48,548 nucleotides of DNA from an uncultured Lachnospira sp. (GCA_934343805.1 CAKRIN010000019.1:1-48548), one strand, 5' to 3'; counted from the stretch's first letter, positions 1 to 7,908 are shown. A program made the numbers and translations. The notes: generated from the sequence alone by a model not told the origin.

Positions 1-315
1 GGAACAACAAGCGCTAGAATTGTAAGCCTTCTTAAGGCAGCTGGTGCTAAGGAAGTTCATGTAAGAATCAGTTCACCGGCTTTCCTTCATCCATGTTATT
101 TCGGTACAGATATCCCATCGGAGGATCAGCTTATTGCTTCAGGCCATACAGTTGATGAAATCTGCAAGCTTATAGGAGCAGATTCATTAGGTTATCTTGA
201 GGTTGATAAGTTAAGTGAGATGATATGTGGTGGCACAGGATTTTGCGATGCATGTTTCACTGGTAATTATCCAATTGAACCGCCGACAATTGATATTCGT
301 GGTGAGATGGGCTGA
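1..315 (+). CDS. purF: Amidophosphoribosyltransferase, C-terminal part (5' end outside window)
   Basis: This is the last 104 codons of PurF, open from the first base and ending at TGA 313-315. PurF makes phosphoribosylamine from PRPP and glutamine, the first step of purine synthesis. The visible part begins in the PRPP-binding region (GTTSARIV, residues 1-8 of the fragment) and carries the conserved segment RISSPAFLHPCYFGTD. The tail has Cys-Gly-Gly-x3-Cys-Asp-Ala-Cys-Phe-Thr-Gly; its Cys-x2-Cys matches two ligands of the [4Fe-4S] cluster in the Bacillus-type enzyme, so this is probably the Fe-S form. The N-terminal glutaminase half is not in the window. The next gene is 295 bp away behind repeat array A, so purF is probably the last gene of its transcript. 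Confidence 0.93.
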   Translation, partial: GTTSARIVSLLKAAGAKEVHVRISSPAFLHPCYFGTDIPSEDQLIASGHTVDEICKLIGADSLGYLEVDKLSEMICGGTGFCDACFTGNYPIEPPTIDIRGEMG

Positions 316-379
316 TAATTATTCATATATGTGTGAATAAAGCACATAGATGCTGGATATGAGGCTGATTTCTGGAGAG

Positions 380-578
380 ATACCTACTAATTTCAAATGA
401 TGTAGTTGTTTAGTAGGTATTTTTGAATAGAATAACATTATATTTTAAGTAAAATGCCTACTAAAAGCATGCAAAGTGTTTTTCAGTAGGCTTTTTTGAT
501 GAAAAAAATCAACTATTATAGTAGTCAAAATTGAAAAATGCATACTAAACGACAAGATATATAATTGTTAGTAGGTAT
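380..578. repeat. Array A of the CCTACTAA/TTAGTAGG inverted-repeat family (3 units)
   Basis: Three units lie at 383-417, 457-490 and 541-575. Each is an 8-bp left arm (CCTACTAA; CATACTAA in the third), 18 or 19 bp of variable AT-rich sequence, and a right arm TTAGTAGG (TCAGTAGG in the second). In unit 1 the arms extend to a perfect 11-bp inverted repeat, 380-390 with 410-420. Starts are 74 and 84 bp apart, close to 7 and 8 helical turns. Units 1 and 2 are followed by T-runs and could also terminate purF transcripts; unit 3 is not. The array fills most of the 295-bp gap between purF and the sirohaem synthase gene. No gene is seen here. Confidence 0.85.
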
Positions 579-610
579 CAGGATGAAATTACAAGAAAAA
601 GGGGACTGCA

Positions 611-1987
611 ATGAGTTATTTTCCATTTTTTAGAGAAATAAAAGGGGACAGATGTCTTGTTATAGGTGGCGGCAAGGTTGCAGCAAGAAAGATAAACAGA
701 TTAAAAGGCTTTGGTGTGAAGATTATAGTTGTTGCACCTTCTGTTGATTCGGATATAGAGGCAATGGCAGAGGAATATACAAAGATAAGCATAGAAAAAC
801 GTGTGTTTTGTGAGCGGGATATTGAGGATGTAAGTTTTGTTATAGCAGCTGCTGGTGAAGAAGTGGATAATGAAGCTGCAAGATTGTGCAAAGAAAATGG
901 GATTCCGGTTAATGTTGTGGATAACCAGGAGCTATGCGATTTCATATTTCCTTCAATTGTACATAGAGGGGATATGGTGGCTGGATTTGTTACAGGTGGA
1001 AAAAGTCCACATGTTGCAGCTAGGTTAAGAAGAGATTTTGAGGCAAATGTATCTGATAATATAGAGATTATATTGGATTATCTTGCAGGAATCAGAACAC
1101 TTGCTAAAGATAAAATAGCTGATGACAGGAAAAGAGCATCATTTATAAGAGAAGTTTCAGAATTCTGTATGAAAGCTGACAGGGTGTGCAGCAGTGAAGA
1201 AGAGAAGGCTTTTTTACAGAAATATATTAATGGGCAGGCTGAGAATGTATTACCAGGGGCTGCTTTGGTAGGTGCAGGCTGTGGCTCATATGAATTGATA
1301 ACACTTAAAGGACTGGAACAGATAAGAAAGGCAGAAGTTATAATATATGATGATCTTATTGATGAACATCTGCTTGAATTCGCCACAGAAAGTTGTGAAC
1401 TTATATATGCAGGTAAGAGAAGTGGAAGACATTCAAAGGCACAGGAAGAGATTAATGAATTACTTGTACAGAAGGCACAGGAAGGAAAATATGTTGTAAG
1501 ATTAAAGGGCGGAGATCCGTATGTCTTTGGAAGAGGCGGTGAAGAGGCAATTGCTCTTAAAGAACATGGAATACCGGTTCGCGAAGTTCCGGGGGTTACT
1601 TCCAGCATAGGACTGTGCGGAATGGCAGGAATACCGGTTACACACAGAGGCGCAAGCCGGGGATTTCATGTGATTACAGGACACACTGCAGATAATCTGC
1701 CACCGGAAATTGAAGAAATCAGGTGGAAGTCATATGCAAAGCTTGATGAAACATTTGTATTTCTTATGGGATTAAAGAGTATTGATATAATCACAGAAAA
1801 GCTTATGCGCTACGGAAAGCCTTCGGATACTCCCGTTGCGGTAATTCATGGAGAGAATACGGATGGTACATATGTAAAGCTGGTTGGTAATTTATCAGAT
1901 ATTGCAGATAAGGTAAAGAAAGAAAAGTTTCCGTCACCTGCTATTATTGTGGTAGGAGAGGTTGCTACACTTGAGCTCAATGCTTAA
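611..1987 (+). CDS. cysG: Bifunctional sirohaem synthase: precorrin-2 dehydrogenase/ferrochelatase plus uroporphyrinogen-III C-methyltransferase
   Basis: The 458-residue protein has the length and domain order of CysG. Residues 1-150 form the NAD-binding dehydrogenase/chelatase part: Rossmann motif GGGKVAARK (19-27), Asp104 in NVVDNQ matching the essential Asp of Salmonella CysG, and Ser132 in GGKSP matching its phosphoserine. Residues 150-210 are the helical linker. From about 216 comes the SAM-dependent methyltransferase, with VGAGCGSYELITLKG (220-234), GGDPYVFGRGGEE (300-312) and PGVTSS (327-332). Together they convert uroporphyrinogen III to sirohaem, the cofactor of sulfite and nitrite reductases. 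ATG 611 follows AAAGGGGA at a normal distance. No other tetrapyrrole or reductase gene is nearby. Array A lies just upstream. Confidence 0.93.
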   Translation: MSYFPFFREIKGDRCLVIGGGKVAARKINRLKGFGVKIIVVAPSVDSDIEAMAEEYTKISIEKRVFCERDIEDVSFVIAAAGEEVDNEAARLCKENGIPVNVVDNQELCDFIFPSIVHRGDMVAGFVTGGKSPHVAARLRRDFEANVSDNIEIILDYLAGIRTLAKDKIADDRKRASFIREVSEFCMKADRVCSSEEEKAFLQKYINGQAENVLPGAALVGAGCGSYELITLKGLEQIRKAEVIIYDDLIDEHLLEFATESCELIYAGKRSGRHSKAQEEINELLVQKAQEGKYVVRLKGGDPYVFGRGGEEAIALKEHGIPVREVPGVTSSIGLCGMAGIPVTHRGASRGFHVITGHTADNLPPEIEEIRWKSYAKLDETFVFLMGLKSIDIITEKLMRYGKPSDTPVAVIHGENTDGTYVKLVGNLSDIADKVKKEKFPSPAIIVVGEVATLELNA

Positions 1988-2002
1988 GCCAAGGAGGTAT
2001 AT

Positions 2003-2599
2003 ATGGATAAAGACAGACTGGAAAGACAGATAGAGTTTATAAGAGAGATTGACAAGGAAAAGAGTATTGGAAGACAGACATATCTGGCAGATGCGTCAAG
2101 AAAGGAAGATGATGCAGAACACGCATGGCATATGGCAATTATGACGGTATTGTTATCAGAATATGCTAATGAGAATATTGACGTGCTTCGCACAATGACA
2201 ATGCTTCTTATACATGATCTTGTAGAGATAGATGCAGGTGATACTTATGCATATGATGAAGAGGCTAAGAAAACTCAGCGAGAGAGAGAATTAAGATGTG
2301 CTGACAGAATATTCGGTATTCTTCCAGAAGATCAGGGAAAGTATATGCGTGAACTTTGGGAAGAATTTGAGGCACAGGAAACACCAGAGGCAAAGTTCGC
2401 AAGAACTATGGATAATTTCCAGCCTGTAATATTGAATGATGCGTCAAAAGGAAAGAGCTGGGCGGAAAAAGGTGTACATTTAAGCCAGATATTAAAGAGA
2501 AATGCAAAGACAGGTGATGGTTCAGAAGAACTGTGGAAGTATTCATATGAGAAGTTAATAATGCCAAATGTAGAGAAGGGGAATATTAAAGAGGATTAG
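2003..2599 (+). CDS. HD-domain phosphohydrolase, YfbR-like 5'-deoxynucleotidase family
   Basis: A soluble protein of 198 residues with the metal-binding HD pattern: His40 in EHAWH, His71-Asp72 and Glu75 in HDLVEI, Asp80, and Asp137 in TMDNFQ. Spacing agrees well with YfbR, which removes phosphate from deoxynucleoside 5'-monophosphates. The family also contains enzymes with other substrates, so the exact reaction is inferred. The start has an AAGGAGG site 6-7 bases before ATG 2003. It lies 15 bp after the sirohaem synthase stop and is probably co-transcribed with it, although no functional link is obvious; purB follows under its own promoter. Confidence 0.82.
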   Translation: MDKDRLERQIEFIREIDKEKSIGRQTYLADASRKEDDAEHAWHMAIMTVLLSEYANENIDVLRTMTMLLIHDLVEIDAGDTYAYDEEAKKTQRERELRCADRIFGILPEDQGKYMRELWEEFEAQETPEAKFARTMDNFQPVILNDASKGKSWAEKGVHLSQILKRNAKTGDGSEELWKYSYEKLIMPNVEKGNIKED

Positions 2600-2608
2600 C
2601 AAACGAAA

Positions 2609-2637
2609 TTGCAAACACTGATTGGCTATGATATACT
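2609..2637 (+). promoter_or_regulatory. Sigma-A promoter for purB
   Basis: TTGCAA (2609-2614), a 17-bp spacer and TATACT (2632-2637). Transcription would start near 2644, giving a leader of about 60 nt before purB ATG 2703. No purine riboswitch or PurR-like palindrome is evident in this short leader. Confidence 0.65.
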
Positions 2638-2702
2638 AAACTTGTAAGCGGTCTTGTGATGGCTGCATATTGAATTATTGATATATGAAAGGCGGATAAG
2701 AG

Positions 2703-4133
2703 ATGAACGACAGATATCAGACACCACTTGCAGAAAGATATGCAAGCAAGGAAATGCAGTATATTTTCTCTCCTGACATGAAGTTTAAGACATGGAGAAG
2801 ACTCTGGATTGCATTAGCAGAGACAGAACATGAACTTGGACTTCCTATCACACAGGAGCAGATTGATGAGTTAAAGGCTCACAAAGATGATATTAATTAT
2901 GAGGATGCCAAGAGAAGAGAGAAGGAAGTAAGACATGATGTTATGTCGCATGTATATGCTTACGGACTTCAGTGCCCTAAGGCTAAAGGTATTATTCATC
3001 TTGGAGCAACATCATGCTATGTTGGTGATAACACAGATATCATCATTATGACAGAAGGCTTAAAGCTTGTTCGAAAGAAGCTTGTTAATGTTATTGATGA
3101 GCTTTCTAAGTTTGCGGATAAATATAAGGCACAGCCTACACTGGCTTTCACACATTTTCAGCCAGCACAGCCAACTACAGTTGGTAAGAGAGCTACATTA
3201 TGGCTCAACGAATTAGTTATGGATCTTGAAGACCTCGATTATGTACTCTCTACAATGAAGCTTTTAGGCTGCAAGGGTACAACAGGTACACAGGCTTCAT
3301 TCCTTGAACTTTTCAACGGAGACCAGGATAAGATTCGCAAGATTGACGGAAAGATTGCAGAAAAGATGGGATTTGACGCTTGCGTTCCAGTTTCAGGCCA
3401 GACATATTCAAGAAAGGTTGATACTAGAGTACTTAATGTACTTGCAGGAATTGCTGCTAGCGCACACAAGTTCTCTAACGATATCAGATTATTACAGCAT
3501 CTCAAGGAAGTTGAAGAGCCATTTGAAAAGTCACAGATTGGTTCATCAGCTATGGCTTATAAGCGTAATCCTATGAGAAGTGAGCGTATGGCTTCACTTG
3601 CTGATTTCGTTATCAGCGATGCACTTAACCCTGCTATTGTTTCATCTACACAGTGGTTTGAGAGAACACTTGATGATTCAGCTAACAAGAGAATGTCAGT
3701 TCCAGAAGGCTTCCTCGCTGTTGACGGAATCCTTGACCTCTACTTAAATGTTGTTGACGGACTTGTTGTATATGACAAGGTTATCATCAAACACATGATG
3801 GCAGAGCTTCCATTTATGGCAACTGAGAATATTATGATGGACGCTGTTAAGGCTGGTGGAGACAGACAGGAGCTTCATGAGAAGATCAGAGAGCTTTCAA
3901 TGATTGCAGGAAAGAGAGTTAAGCAGGAAGGCCTTGATAATAACCTCCTTGAGCTTATTGCAGCAGAGCCAATGTTTGGTGTTACTCTTGAAGAGTTACA
4001 GTCAAAGCTTGACCCTATGAAGTATGTTGGCCGTTCTAAGGAACAGGTTGACGAGTATCTTACTGATGTTATCAAGCCTATCCTTGATTCTAACAAGGAA
4101 GAACTCGGTATGAAGGCAGAGATTAATGTTTAA
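2703..4133 (+). CDS. purB: Adenylosuccinate lyase
   Basis: PurB cleaves SAICAR to AICAR and adenylosuccinate to AMP. The 476-residue protein has the fumarase/lyase superfamily signature at 281-294 (SSAMAYKRNPMRSE) with the catalytic serine in the mobile loop, RHDVM with His78, and THFQPAQ with His151. Its length and many segments (GIIHLGATSCYVGDNTD, KGTTGTQASFLELF, QWFERTLDDSAN, LPFMATENI) resemble the longer animal-type enzyme more than the roughly 430-residue Bacillus enzyme. The start has GGCGG about 6 bases upstream. It has its own promoter and is followed 23 bp later by an FMN reductase. purA lies 24 kb away, so the two AMP-branch genes are not in one operon. Confidence 0.96.
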   Translation: MNDRYQTPLAERYASKEMQYIFSPDMKFKTWRRLWIALAETEHELGLPITQEQIDELKAHKDDINYEDAKRREKEVRHDVMSHVYAYGLQCPKAKGIIHLGATSCYVGDNTDIIIMTEGLKLVRKKLVNVIDELSKFADKYKAQPTLAFTHFQPAQPTTVGKRATLWLNELVMDLEDLDYVLSTMKLLGCKGTTGTQASFLELFNGDQDKIRKIDGKIAEKMGFDACVPVSGQTYSRKVDTRVLNVLAGIAASAHKFSNDIRLLQHLKEVEEPFEKSQIGSSAMAYKRNPMRSERMASLADFVISDALNPAIVSSTQWFERTLDDSANKRMSVPEGFLAVDGILDLYLNVVDGLVVYDKVIIKHMMAELPFMATENIMMDAVKAGGDRQELHEKIRELSMIAGKRVKQEGLDNNLLELIAAEPMFGVTLEELQSKLDPMKYVGRSKEQVDEYLTDVIKPILDSNKEELGMKAEINV

Positions 4134-4156
4134 TTAGTAATCGGAGGTGTTATAAC

Positions 4157-4738
4157 ATGAAGGTTGTATTAGTTAATGGCAGCAGAAGAGATGTGGGCTG
4201 TACATATACAGCACTTTCTGTTGTTGCTAAGGAATTAGAGGCACAGGGAATTGAGACTGAGATAGTTGCAGTTGGCAGCAGAGTTGTTAAGGGCGAGCTT
4301 GACGCAGTTGTCAAGGAAGTTGGCGCTAAGATAACTGATGCAGACGGACTTATCGTTGGTTCACCTGTTTATTATGCTTCTCCAACAGGCGAGATATTAA
4401 TGTTCCTCGACAGATTATTTGGTGCATATGGTAATGAACTTCGTTACAAATGTGGTACTTCAATCGCATCTGCCCGCCGTGGTGGAACAACATCAACAGT
4501 TGATGTATTGAATAAGTATTTCCAGATTAACCAGATGCCGGTTGTATCATCTAACTACTGGAATATTGTACATGGCAATACACCTGATGAGGTTGTTAAG
4601 GATGAAGAAGGCATGCAGACAATGAGACTTTTAGGTCAGAACTTTGCATGGCTTGTTAAGTCAATAGACGCAGCAAAGAAGCAGGGAATTGAGCTTCCAC
4701 AGGGCGAGAATAAGATTAAGACCAACTATATCAGATAA
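4157..4738 (+). CDS. NADPH-dependent FMN reductase-like flavoprotein
   Basis: A 193-residue flavodoxin-fold protein. It starts with the phosphate-binding loop NGSRRDVGCTY (8-18) and has GSPVYYASPTGEILMFLDR at about 68-86, typical of the NADPH-dependent FMN reductase/iron-sulfur flavoprotein group. Only single cysteines are present, without the Cys-x2-Cys-x2-Cys motif of the Fe-S flavoproteins, so it probably carries FMN alone. Substrate is unknown. GGAGG lies 8-9 bases before ATG 4157. It sits 23 bp after purB and is closed by the terminator at 4773-4814, so it is probably the second gene of the purB transcript. Confidence 0.8.
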   Translation: MKVVLVNGSRRDVGCTYTALSVVAKELEAQGIETEIVAVGSRVVKGELDAVVKEVGAKITDADGLIVGSPVYYASPTGEILMFLDRLFGAYGNELRYKCGTSIASARRGGTTSTVDVLNKYFQINQMPVVSSNYWNIVHGNTPDEVVKDEEGMQTMRLLGQNFAWLVKSIDAAKKQGIELPQGENKIKTNYIR

Positions 4739-4772
4739 TTAATAATTCTTCATAAATATTTAATGTCTAAAG

Positions 4773-4814
4773 AGGCGTGCTGTATATATAATTATGTATA
4801 TATAGCACGCCTTT
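4773..4814 (+). terminator. Intrinsic terminator after the purB-FMN reductase transcript
   Basis: AGGCGTGCT plus an alternating TA stretch (4773-4790) pairs with TATATATAGCACGCCT (4797-4812), giving a stem of about 16 bp with a 6-nt loop, followed by a short T-rich tail. Confidence 0.8.
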
Positions 4815-4816
4815 CT

Positions 4817-4870
4817 GCGCGGGCAGCGATGAGAGAAGACATGGAGTATGAGCTGCCCGTGCGGGCAGCG
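4817..4870. repeat. Short copy of the GC-rich GCGCGGGCAGC repeat element
   Basis: Begins two bases after a terminator T-run with GCGCGGGCAGCGATGAGAG and ends in GAGCTGCCCGTGC, so its ends (4817-4827 and 4852-4862) form an 11-bp inverted repeat with one mismatch. A partial second copy of the left end follows to 4870. It matches the two ends of the element at 7047-7177 with the middle 85 or so bases missing. It is much richer in G+C than its surroundings and has no credible coding capacity. Confidence 0.75.
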
Positions 4871-4925
4871 GATAGATGGATATTTAAGGAGAATCGATGT
4901 GAAGTCTTACAATAGGAGAAAACTT

Positions 4926-6344
4926 ATGAAGAGAATAATTCTTGGGGCAGCGATACTGCTTGTGGTGCTTATCGCCGCAATCGTAGCCTGCGCCTTAATA
5001 AGTTACCACAAACAGCCAAAGCTTACTGCTGATGAGATTAAGCAGCTTGACGAACAGGGGATATGGAAAGAGCGGTCAAGTGTTGAGCGGGCGCGTATTA
5101 TTGAGGATAATGACGAGGCGCTTAGGGAACGAATAAGAATGATAAGCAATGCGAAGAGTGAGATTATCCTCTCAACATTTGACTTCAGGTCAGATGACAG
5201 CGGAAAGCTTATGCTTGGAGCACTTATTGATGCCGCCGACAGAGGTGTATCTGTGAATGTTATAGTTGACGGGGTATCCGGTTTTACCAAGATGAAGGGC
5301 AATCCTGATTTTAAGGCACTTGCGTCATCAGACAATGTGAATGTGAAGATATACAACAAGGTCAATCCATTTAAGCCGTGGCAGTCAATGGGAAGGCTTC
5401 ATGATAAATATGTCATAGCCGACAGGACTAATTATATACTTGGCGGAAGAAATACATTTAACTATTTTCTGGGAGCGTATCCGGGACATAAAAATTACGA
5501 CAGGGATGTGCTTGTGTACTGCGAAAACCCTGACGAAACCAGCTCTGTGAATGATGTTCTTGCTTATTATGAGAGTGTCTGGAACTATAAGGAGAGCAAA
5601 GCATTTTTAAAGAATAACAAATGTGCAGGCAATAAGAAGGTCAAGGCGGCAAGGAAAGAACTGCTTGATGATTACAACATTTATTATGCTGATAACAAAG
5701 ATTACCTGATTGACACTGATTACACAGATGAAACAGTTGAGGTCAACAATATAGCACTTCTTAGCAATCCGATAGAATGTGGTGCGAAAAAGTCGGTAGT
5801 GTGGTATCAGCTCACGAAGCTCATGGAGCAGGCGGATTCGCAGGTTAAGATACATACGCCTTATATTATCTGCAATGAGTATATGTATGACGGATTAAAG
5901 AAGGTATGTGATTCGGTTGGAAATGTATCACTAATGACCAATTCGGTAGGCAATAATGGCAATCCATTTGGATCAGCAGATTATTATGCGCATAAGGATA
6001 AGGTACTTGGCACAGGGCTTGAAGTGTGGGAATATGAGGGCGGATATTCATACCATGGAAAGTCAATTCTTATAGATGATGATATATCGGTAGTTGGTTC
6101 ATTTAATATTGATATGAGAAGCGTATATCTTGATACAGAGCTTATGCTTGTTATTGACAGCAAGGAAATTAATGAACAGCTTGGCGGTGCCATGCAGACA
6201 TATGAACATAGTGCAAGAAAGGCTAATGCAGATGGGACATATGACAATCCATATAATGTGCAGCCTGTAGAGCTTACGCCTAAGAGAGAACGGAGAATGA
6301 AGCTGATTAAGAATTTCCTGTTGTGGACGAGATATTTGTTCTAA
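4926..6344 (+). CDS. Membrane-anchored phospholipase D-family protein (cardiolipin synthase-like)
   Basis: A 472-residue protein with an N-terminal membrane anchor (residues 5-26) and two HKD motifs. The first is His159-x-Lys161-x4-Asp166 followed by GGRN (173-176); the second is His377-x-Lys379-x4-Asp384 followed by GSFN (391-394). This pair forms one active site in phospholipase D, cardiolipin synthase and related phosphotransferases. The catalytic part probably faces outward and acts on phospholipid or a phosphodiester; the true substrate is unknown. It lacks the two-helix N-terminus of classical Cls. I chose ATG 4926 because AGGAG lies just upstream and an earlier in-frame start (4848) lies in the repeat region and would place hydrophilic residues before the anchor. 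Confidence 0.85.
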   Translation: MKRIILGAAILLVVLIAAIVACALISYHKQPKLTADEIKQLDEQGIWKERSSVERARIIEDNDEALRERIRMISNAKSEIILSTFDFRSDDSGKLMLGALIDAADRGVSVNVIVDGVSGFTKMKGNPDFKALASSDNVNVKIYNKVNPFKPWQSMGRLHDKYVIADRTNYILGGRNTFNYFLGAYPGHKNYDRDVLVYCENPDETSSVNDVLAYYESVWNYKESKAFLKNNKCAGNKKVKAARKELLDDYNIYYADNKDYLIDTDYTDETVEVNNIALLSNPIECGAKKSVVWYQLTKLMEQADSQVKIHTPYIICNEYMYDGLKKVCDSVGNVSLMTNSVGNNGNPFGSADYYAHKDKVLGTGLEVWEYEGGYSYHGKSILIDDDISVVGSFNIDMRSVYLDTELMLVIDSKEINEQLGGAMQTYEHSARKANADGTYDNPYNVQPVELTPKRERRMKLIKNFLLWTRYLF

Positions 6345-6380
6345 AGTTTTTAAAATAAGGGGACATTGAAATTCTTGAAA

Positions 6381-6661
6381 ACCTACGAAAGTCCAATGAT
6401 GGTTGAATTTAGTGGGCTTTTAAAATGCGTTGCAAAGAGTGAATTTTTTAAGAGACCTACTAAAATGTCTAAGATAGATGTTTTAGTAGGTCTTTTTGGA
6501 AAATATCAGAGACGAATTCCTATCAGCAGAAGATAAGAGGCAGCGGAAAGCCTACTATAAAATGTGAAAATGTTGATTTAGTAGGTACAGGAGAATTAAT
6601 ATAAAAGCGAAATAATGATGGAGTACATACTAAATATGTGATTTAGCGATGATTAGTAGGC
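6381..6661. repeat. Array B of the CCTACTAA/TTAGTAGG inverted-repeat family (4 units)
   Basis: Units lie at 6382-6416, 6456-6490, 6551-6585 and 6626-6660; all four are exactly 35 bp with 19 bp between the 8-bp arms. Unit 2 extends to a perfect 13-bp inverted repeat (6453-6465 with 6481-6493) and is followed by TTTTT, so it may act as a terminator. Unit 4 has CATACTAA as its left arm, like the last unit of array A. Starts are 74, 95 and 75 bp apart (about 7, 9 and 7 turns). The array fills most of the 408-bp gap between the phospholipase D-family gene and the tRNA promoter at 6753. I see no gene here. Confidence 0.87.
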
Positions 6662-6752
6662 TTTGCATGTATGGCATGAGCTGGGGACCGCAGTTTTTGA
6701 AAAGCTCATTTAAATTTCATGAAAAAAGTTGTGAAAAAAGTCAAAAAAGTGC

Positions 6753-6782
6753 TTGACAGATAGCACATTTTAATATTATAAT
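6753..6782 (+). promoter_or_regulatory. Strong sigma-A promoter for the tRNA-Val/tRNA-Met operon
   Basis: A perfect TTGACA (6753-6758), an 18-bp spacer and a perfect TATAAT (6777-6782). Transcription would start near 6789, about 39 nt before the first tRNA. A-rich runs lie directly upstream (6720-6750) and could act as an UP element. Confidence 0.85.
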
Positions 6783-6827
6783 AGCAAAGCAGTTTGCGAG
6801 AGAAATCAAGCGGATTGTTCTGAATGT

Positions 6828-6900
6828 GGGGTCTTAGCTCAGCTGGGAGAGCATCTGCCTTACAAGCAGAGGGTCACAGGTTCGAGCCCTGTAGGCCCCA
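6828..6900 (+). tRNA. tRNA-Val (anticodon TAC)
   Basis: A 73-nt cloverleaf. The acceptor stem GGGGTCT pairs with AGGCCCC with one G-T pair, the anticodon stem TCTGC/GCAGA encloses the loop CTTACAA with anticodon TAC, and the T-arm has TTCGAGC. The discriminator base is A and CCA is not encoded. Confidence 0.95.
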
Positions 6901-6931
6901 TTTCTTTTTTAAGACATTCAGTAAATATTAT

Positions 6932-7005
6932 GGCGAGATAGCTCAGTTGGCTAGAGCACACGGTTCATACCCGTGGTGTCGTGGGTTCAAATCCCTCTCT
7001 CGCTA
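6932..7005 (+). tRNA. tRNA with CAT anticodon, probably elongator Met
   Basis: A 74-nt cloverleaf. The acceptor stem GGCGAGA pairs with TCTCGCT, the anticodon stem CACGG/CCGTG encloses TTCATAC, and the T-loop is TTCAAAT. The T-stem has one mismatch. It lacks the three G-C pairs in the anticodon stem expected of the initiator tRNA; tRNA-Ile with a lysidine-modified CAT anticodon remains possible. CCA is not encoded. It lies 31 nt after tRNA-Val in the same transcript. Confidence 0.9.
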
Positions 7006-7015
7006 CTAATTAAGG

Positions 7016-7046
7016 AGTGGAAGCAGTTAATGCTTCCACTTTTTTT
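7016..7046 (+). terminator. Intrinsic terminator of the tRNA operon
   Basis: AGTGGAAGCA, the loop GTTAA, then TGCTTCCACT and a run of T to 7046: a 10-bp perfect stem with a clean U-tract, ten bases after the tRNA end. Confidence 0.92.
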
Positions 7047-7195
7047 GCGCGGGCAGCGATGAGAGAAGACATGAAAAGTTTATAGTCGTGCCTGCACGAA
7101 TTATGAACTTTATATGGGTTCTCGAGGAGCGCCGCGACAACGACAGAACGAAGTTCTGGAGTATGAGCTGCCCGCGCGGACAGTGATGAGAGAAG
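7047..7195. repeat. Full-length GC-rich GCGCGGGCAGC repeat element
   Basis: Starts on the base after a terminator T-run. Perfect 11-bp inverted ends, GCGCGGGCAGC (7047-7057) and GCTGCCCGCGC (7167-7177), enclose further hairpins: AAAGTTTATA with TATGAACTTT (7075-7084, 7102-7111), CGTG-CCTG-CACG within that loop, and CAGAAC-GAA-GTTCTG (7144-7158). A variant left-end copy follows (7173-7195). The nested stems and shared ends with 4817-4870 and 14733 suggest a miniature mobile or REP-like element. No open frame of convincing composition is present. Confidence 0.78.
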
Positions 7196-7229
7196 AGCAG
7201 AGAGCATTTGGAAAGCAATGGAGGGTATT

Positions 7230-7904
7230 ATGACACATCTACAGGAAGAACTGTTTAAGCTACAGGATACGGCGTACAGGGATTTTCACAGCGGACTTAT
7301 GCCAGGGGTTGATAAAGAGACTGTTATAGGAATAAGAATGCCGGTTTTAAGAGTGTTTTCAAAGGAATTTTCCAAGACAGAAGATGCAAAGCTGTTTATA
7401 AACGAACTGCCACATAAGTACTATGAAGAAAACAATCTTCATATGCTGCTTATTGGACAGCTTAAAGATTATGATAAATGTATCAGTGAAACCGAGAAGT
7501 TTCTGCCATATATTAATAATTGGGCAACATGTGATTTTCCAGTTCCTAAATGTTTTAATAAAAATAAAGAAGATATTCTTGAGAGATCCAAGAAATGGAT
7601 TGCTACAGACTCTACATATATTAAAAGATATGGTATAGGGGTTCTGATGCGCCTGTTTCTTGATGAAGATTTTAAGGAAGAATATATACAGCTTGTTGCA
7701 AGTGTGAAATCTGAGGAGTACTATGTGAACATGATGATTGCATGGTACATGGCTACAGCACTTGCTAAGCAGTGGGATTCGGCAGTTCCTTATATACAGG
7801 AACACAGGCTTTCTGAATGGGTACACAGAAAGTCAATACAGAAGGCTGTAGAGAGTTATCGTATTACGCCAGAGCAGAAAGATTATTTAAGGGGTTTAAG
7901 ATAA
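7230..7904 (+). CDS. AlkD-like DNA alkylation repair protein (HEAT-repeat glycosylase family)
   Basis: A 224-residue all-helical protein of the DNA alkylation repair family. AlkD removes N3- and N7-alkylpurines with a HEAT-repeat fold that does not flip the base. Trp98 and Asp102 in NNWATCD match the spacing of the essential Trp109/Asp113 of Bacillus cereus AlkD, and Trp172 could serve as the second aromatic residue. Arg/Lys-rich helices (120-133 and 198-205) fit DNA binding. The start at 7230 is preferred over in-frame ATG 7218 because GGAGGG lies between the two. It follows the GC-rich repeat without a clear promoter and is 4 bp from the next gene. Confidence 0.83.
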   Translation: MTHLQEELFKLQDTAYRDFHSGLMPGVDKETVIGIRMPVLRVFSKEFSKTEDAKLFINELPHKYYEENNLHMLLIGQLKDYDKCISETEKFLPYINNWATCDFPVPKCFNKNKEDILERSKKWIATDSTYIKRYGIGVLMRLFLDEDFKEEYIQLVASVKSEEYYVNMMIAWYMATALAKQWDSAVPYIQEHRLSEWVHRKSIQKAVESYRITPEQKDYLRGLR

Positions 7905-7908
7905 GGTT

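Noticed and set aside
380..578. CRISPR array
   Set aside because: The units are inverted repeats with variable interiors, there are only three or four per cluster, and no cas genes are present.
601..606. GGGGAC as a repeated flank of arrays (also 6359 and 6683)
   Set aside because: The copy at 601 is the ribosome site of the sirohaem synthase gene, and distances to the arrays differ, so no consistent element is seen.
4848..4925. N-terminal extension of the phospholipase D-family gene
   Set aside because: The earlier start lies in the repeat end, lacks a ribosome site and would bury the membrane anchor behind polar residues.
6824..7009. 61-codon open frame over the tRNA genes
   Set aside because: It is a by-product of two tRNA genes, whose cloverleaves are clear.
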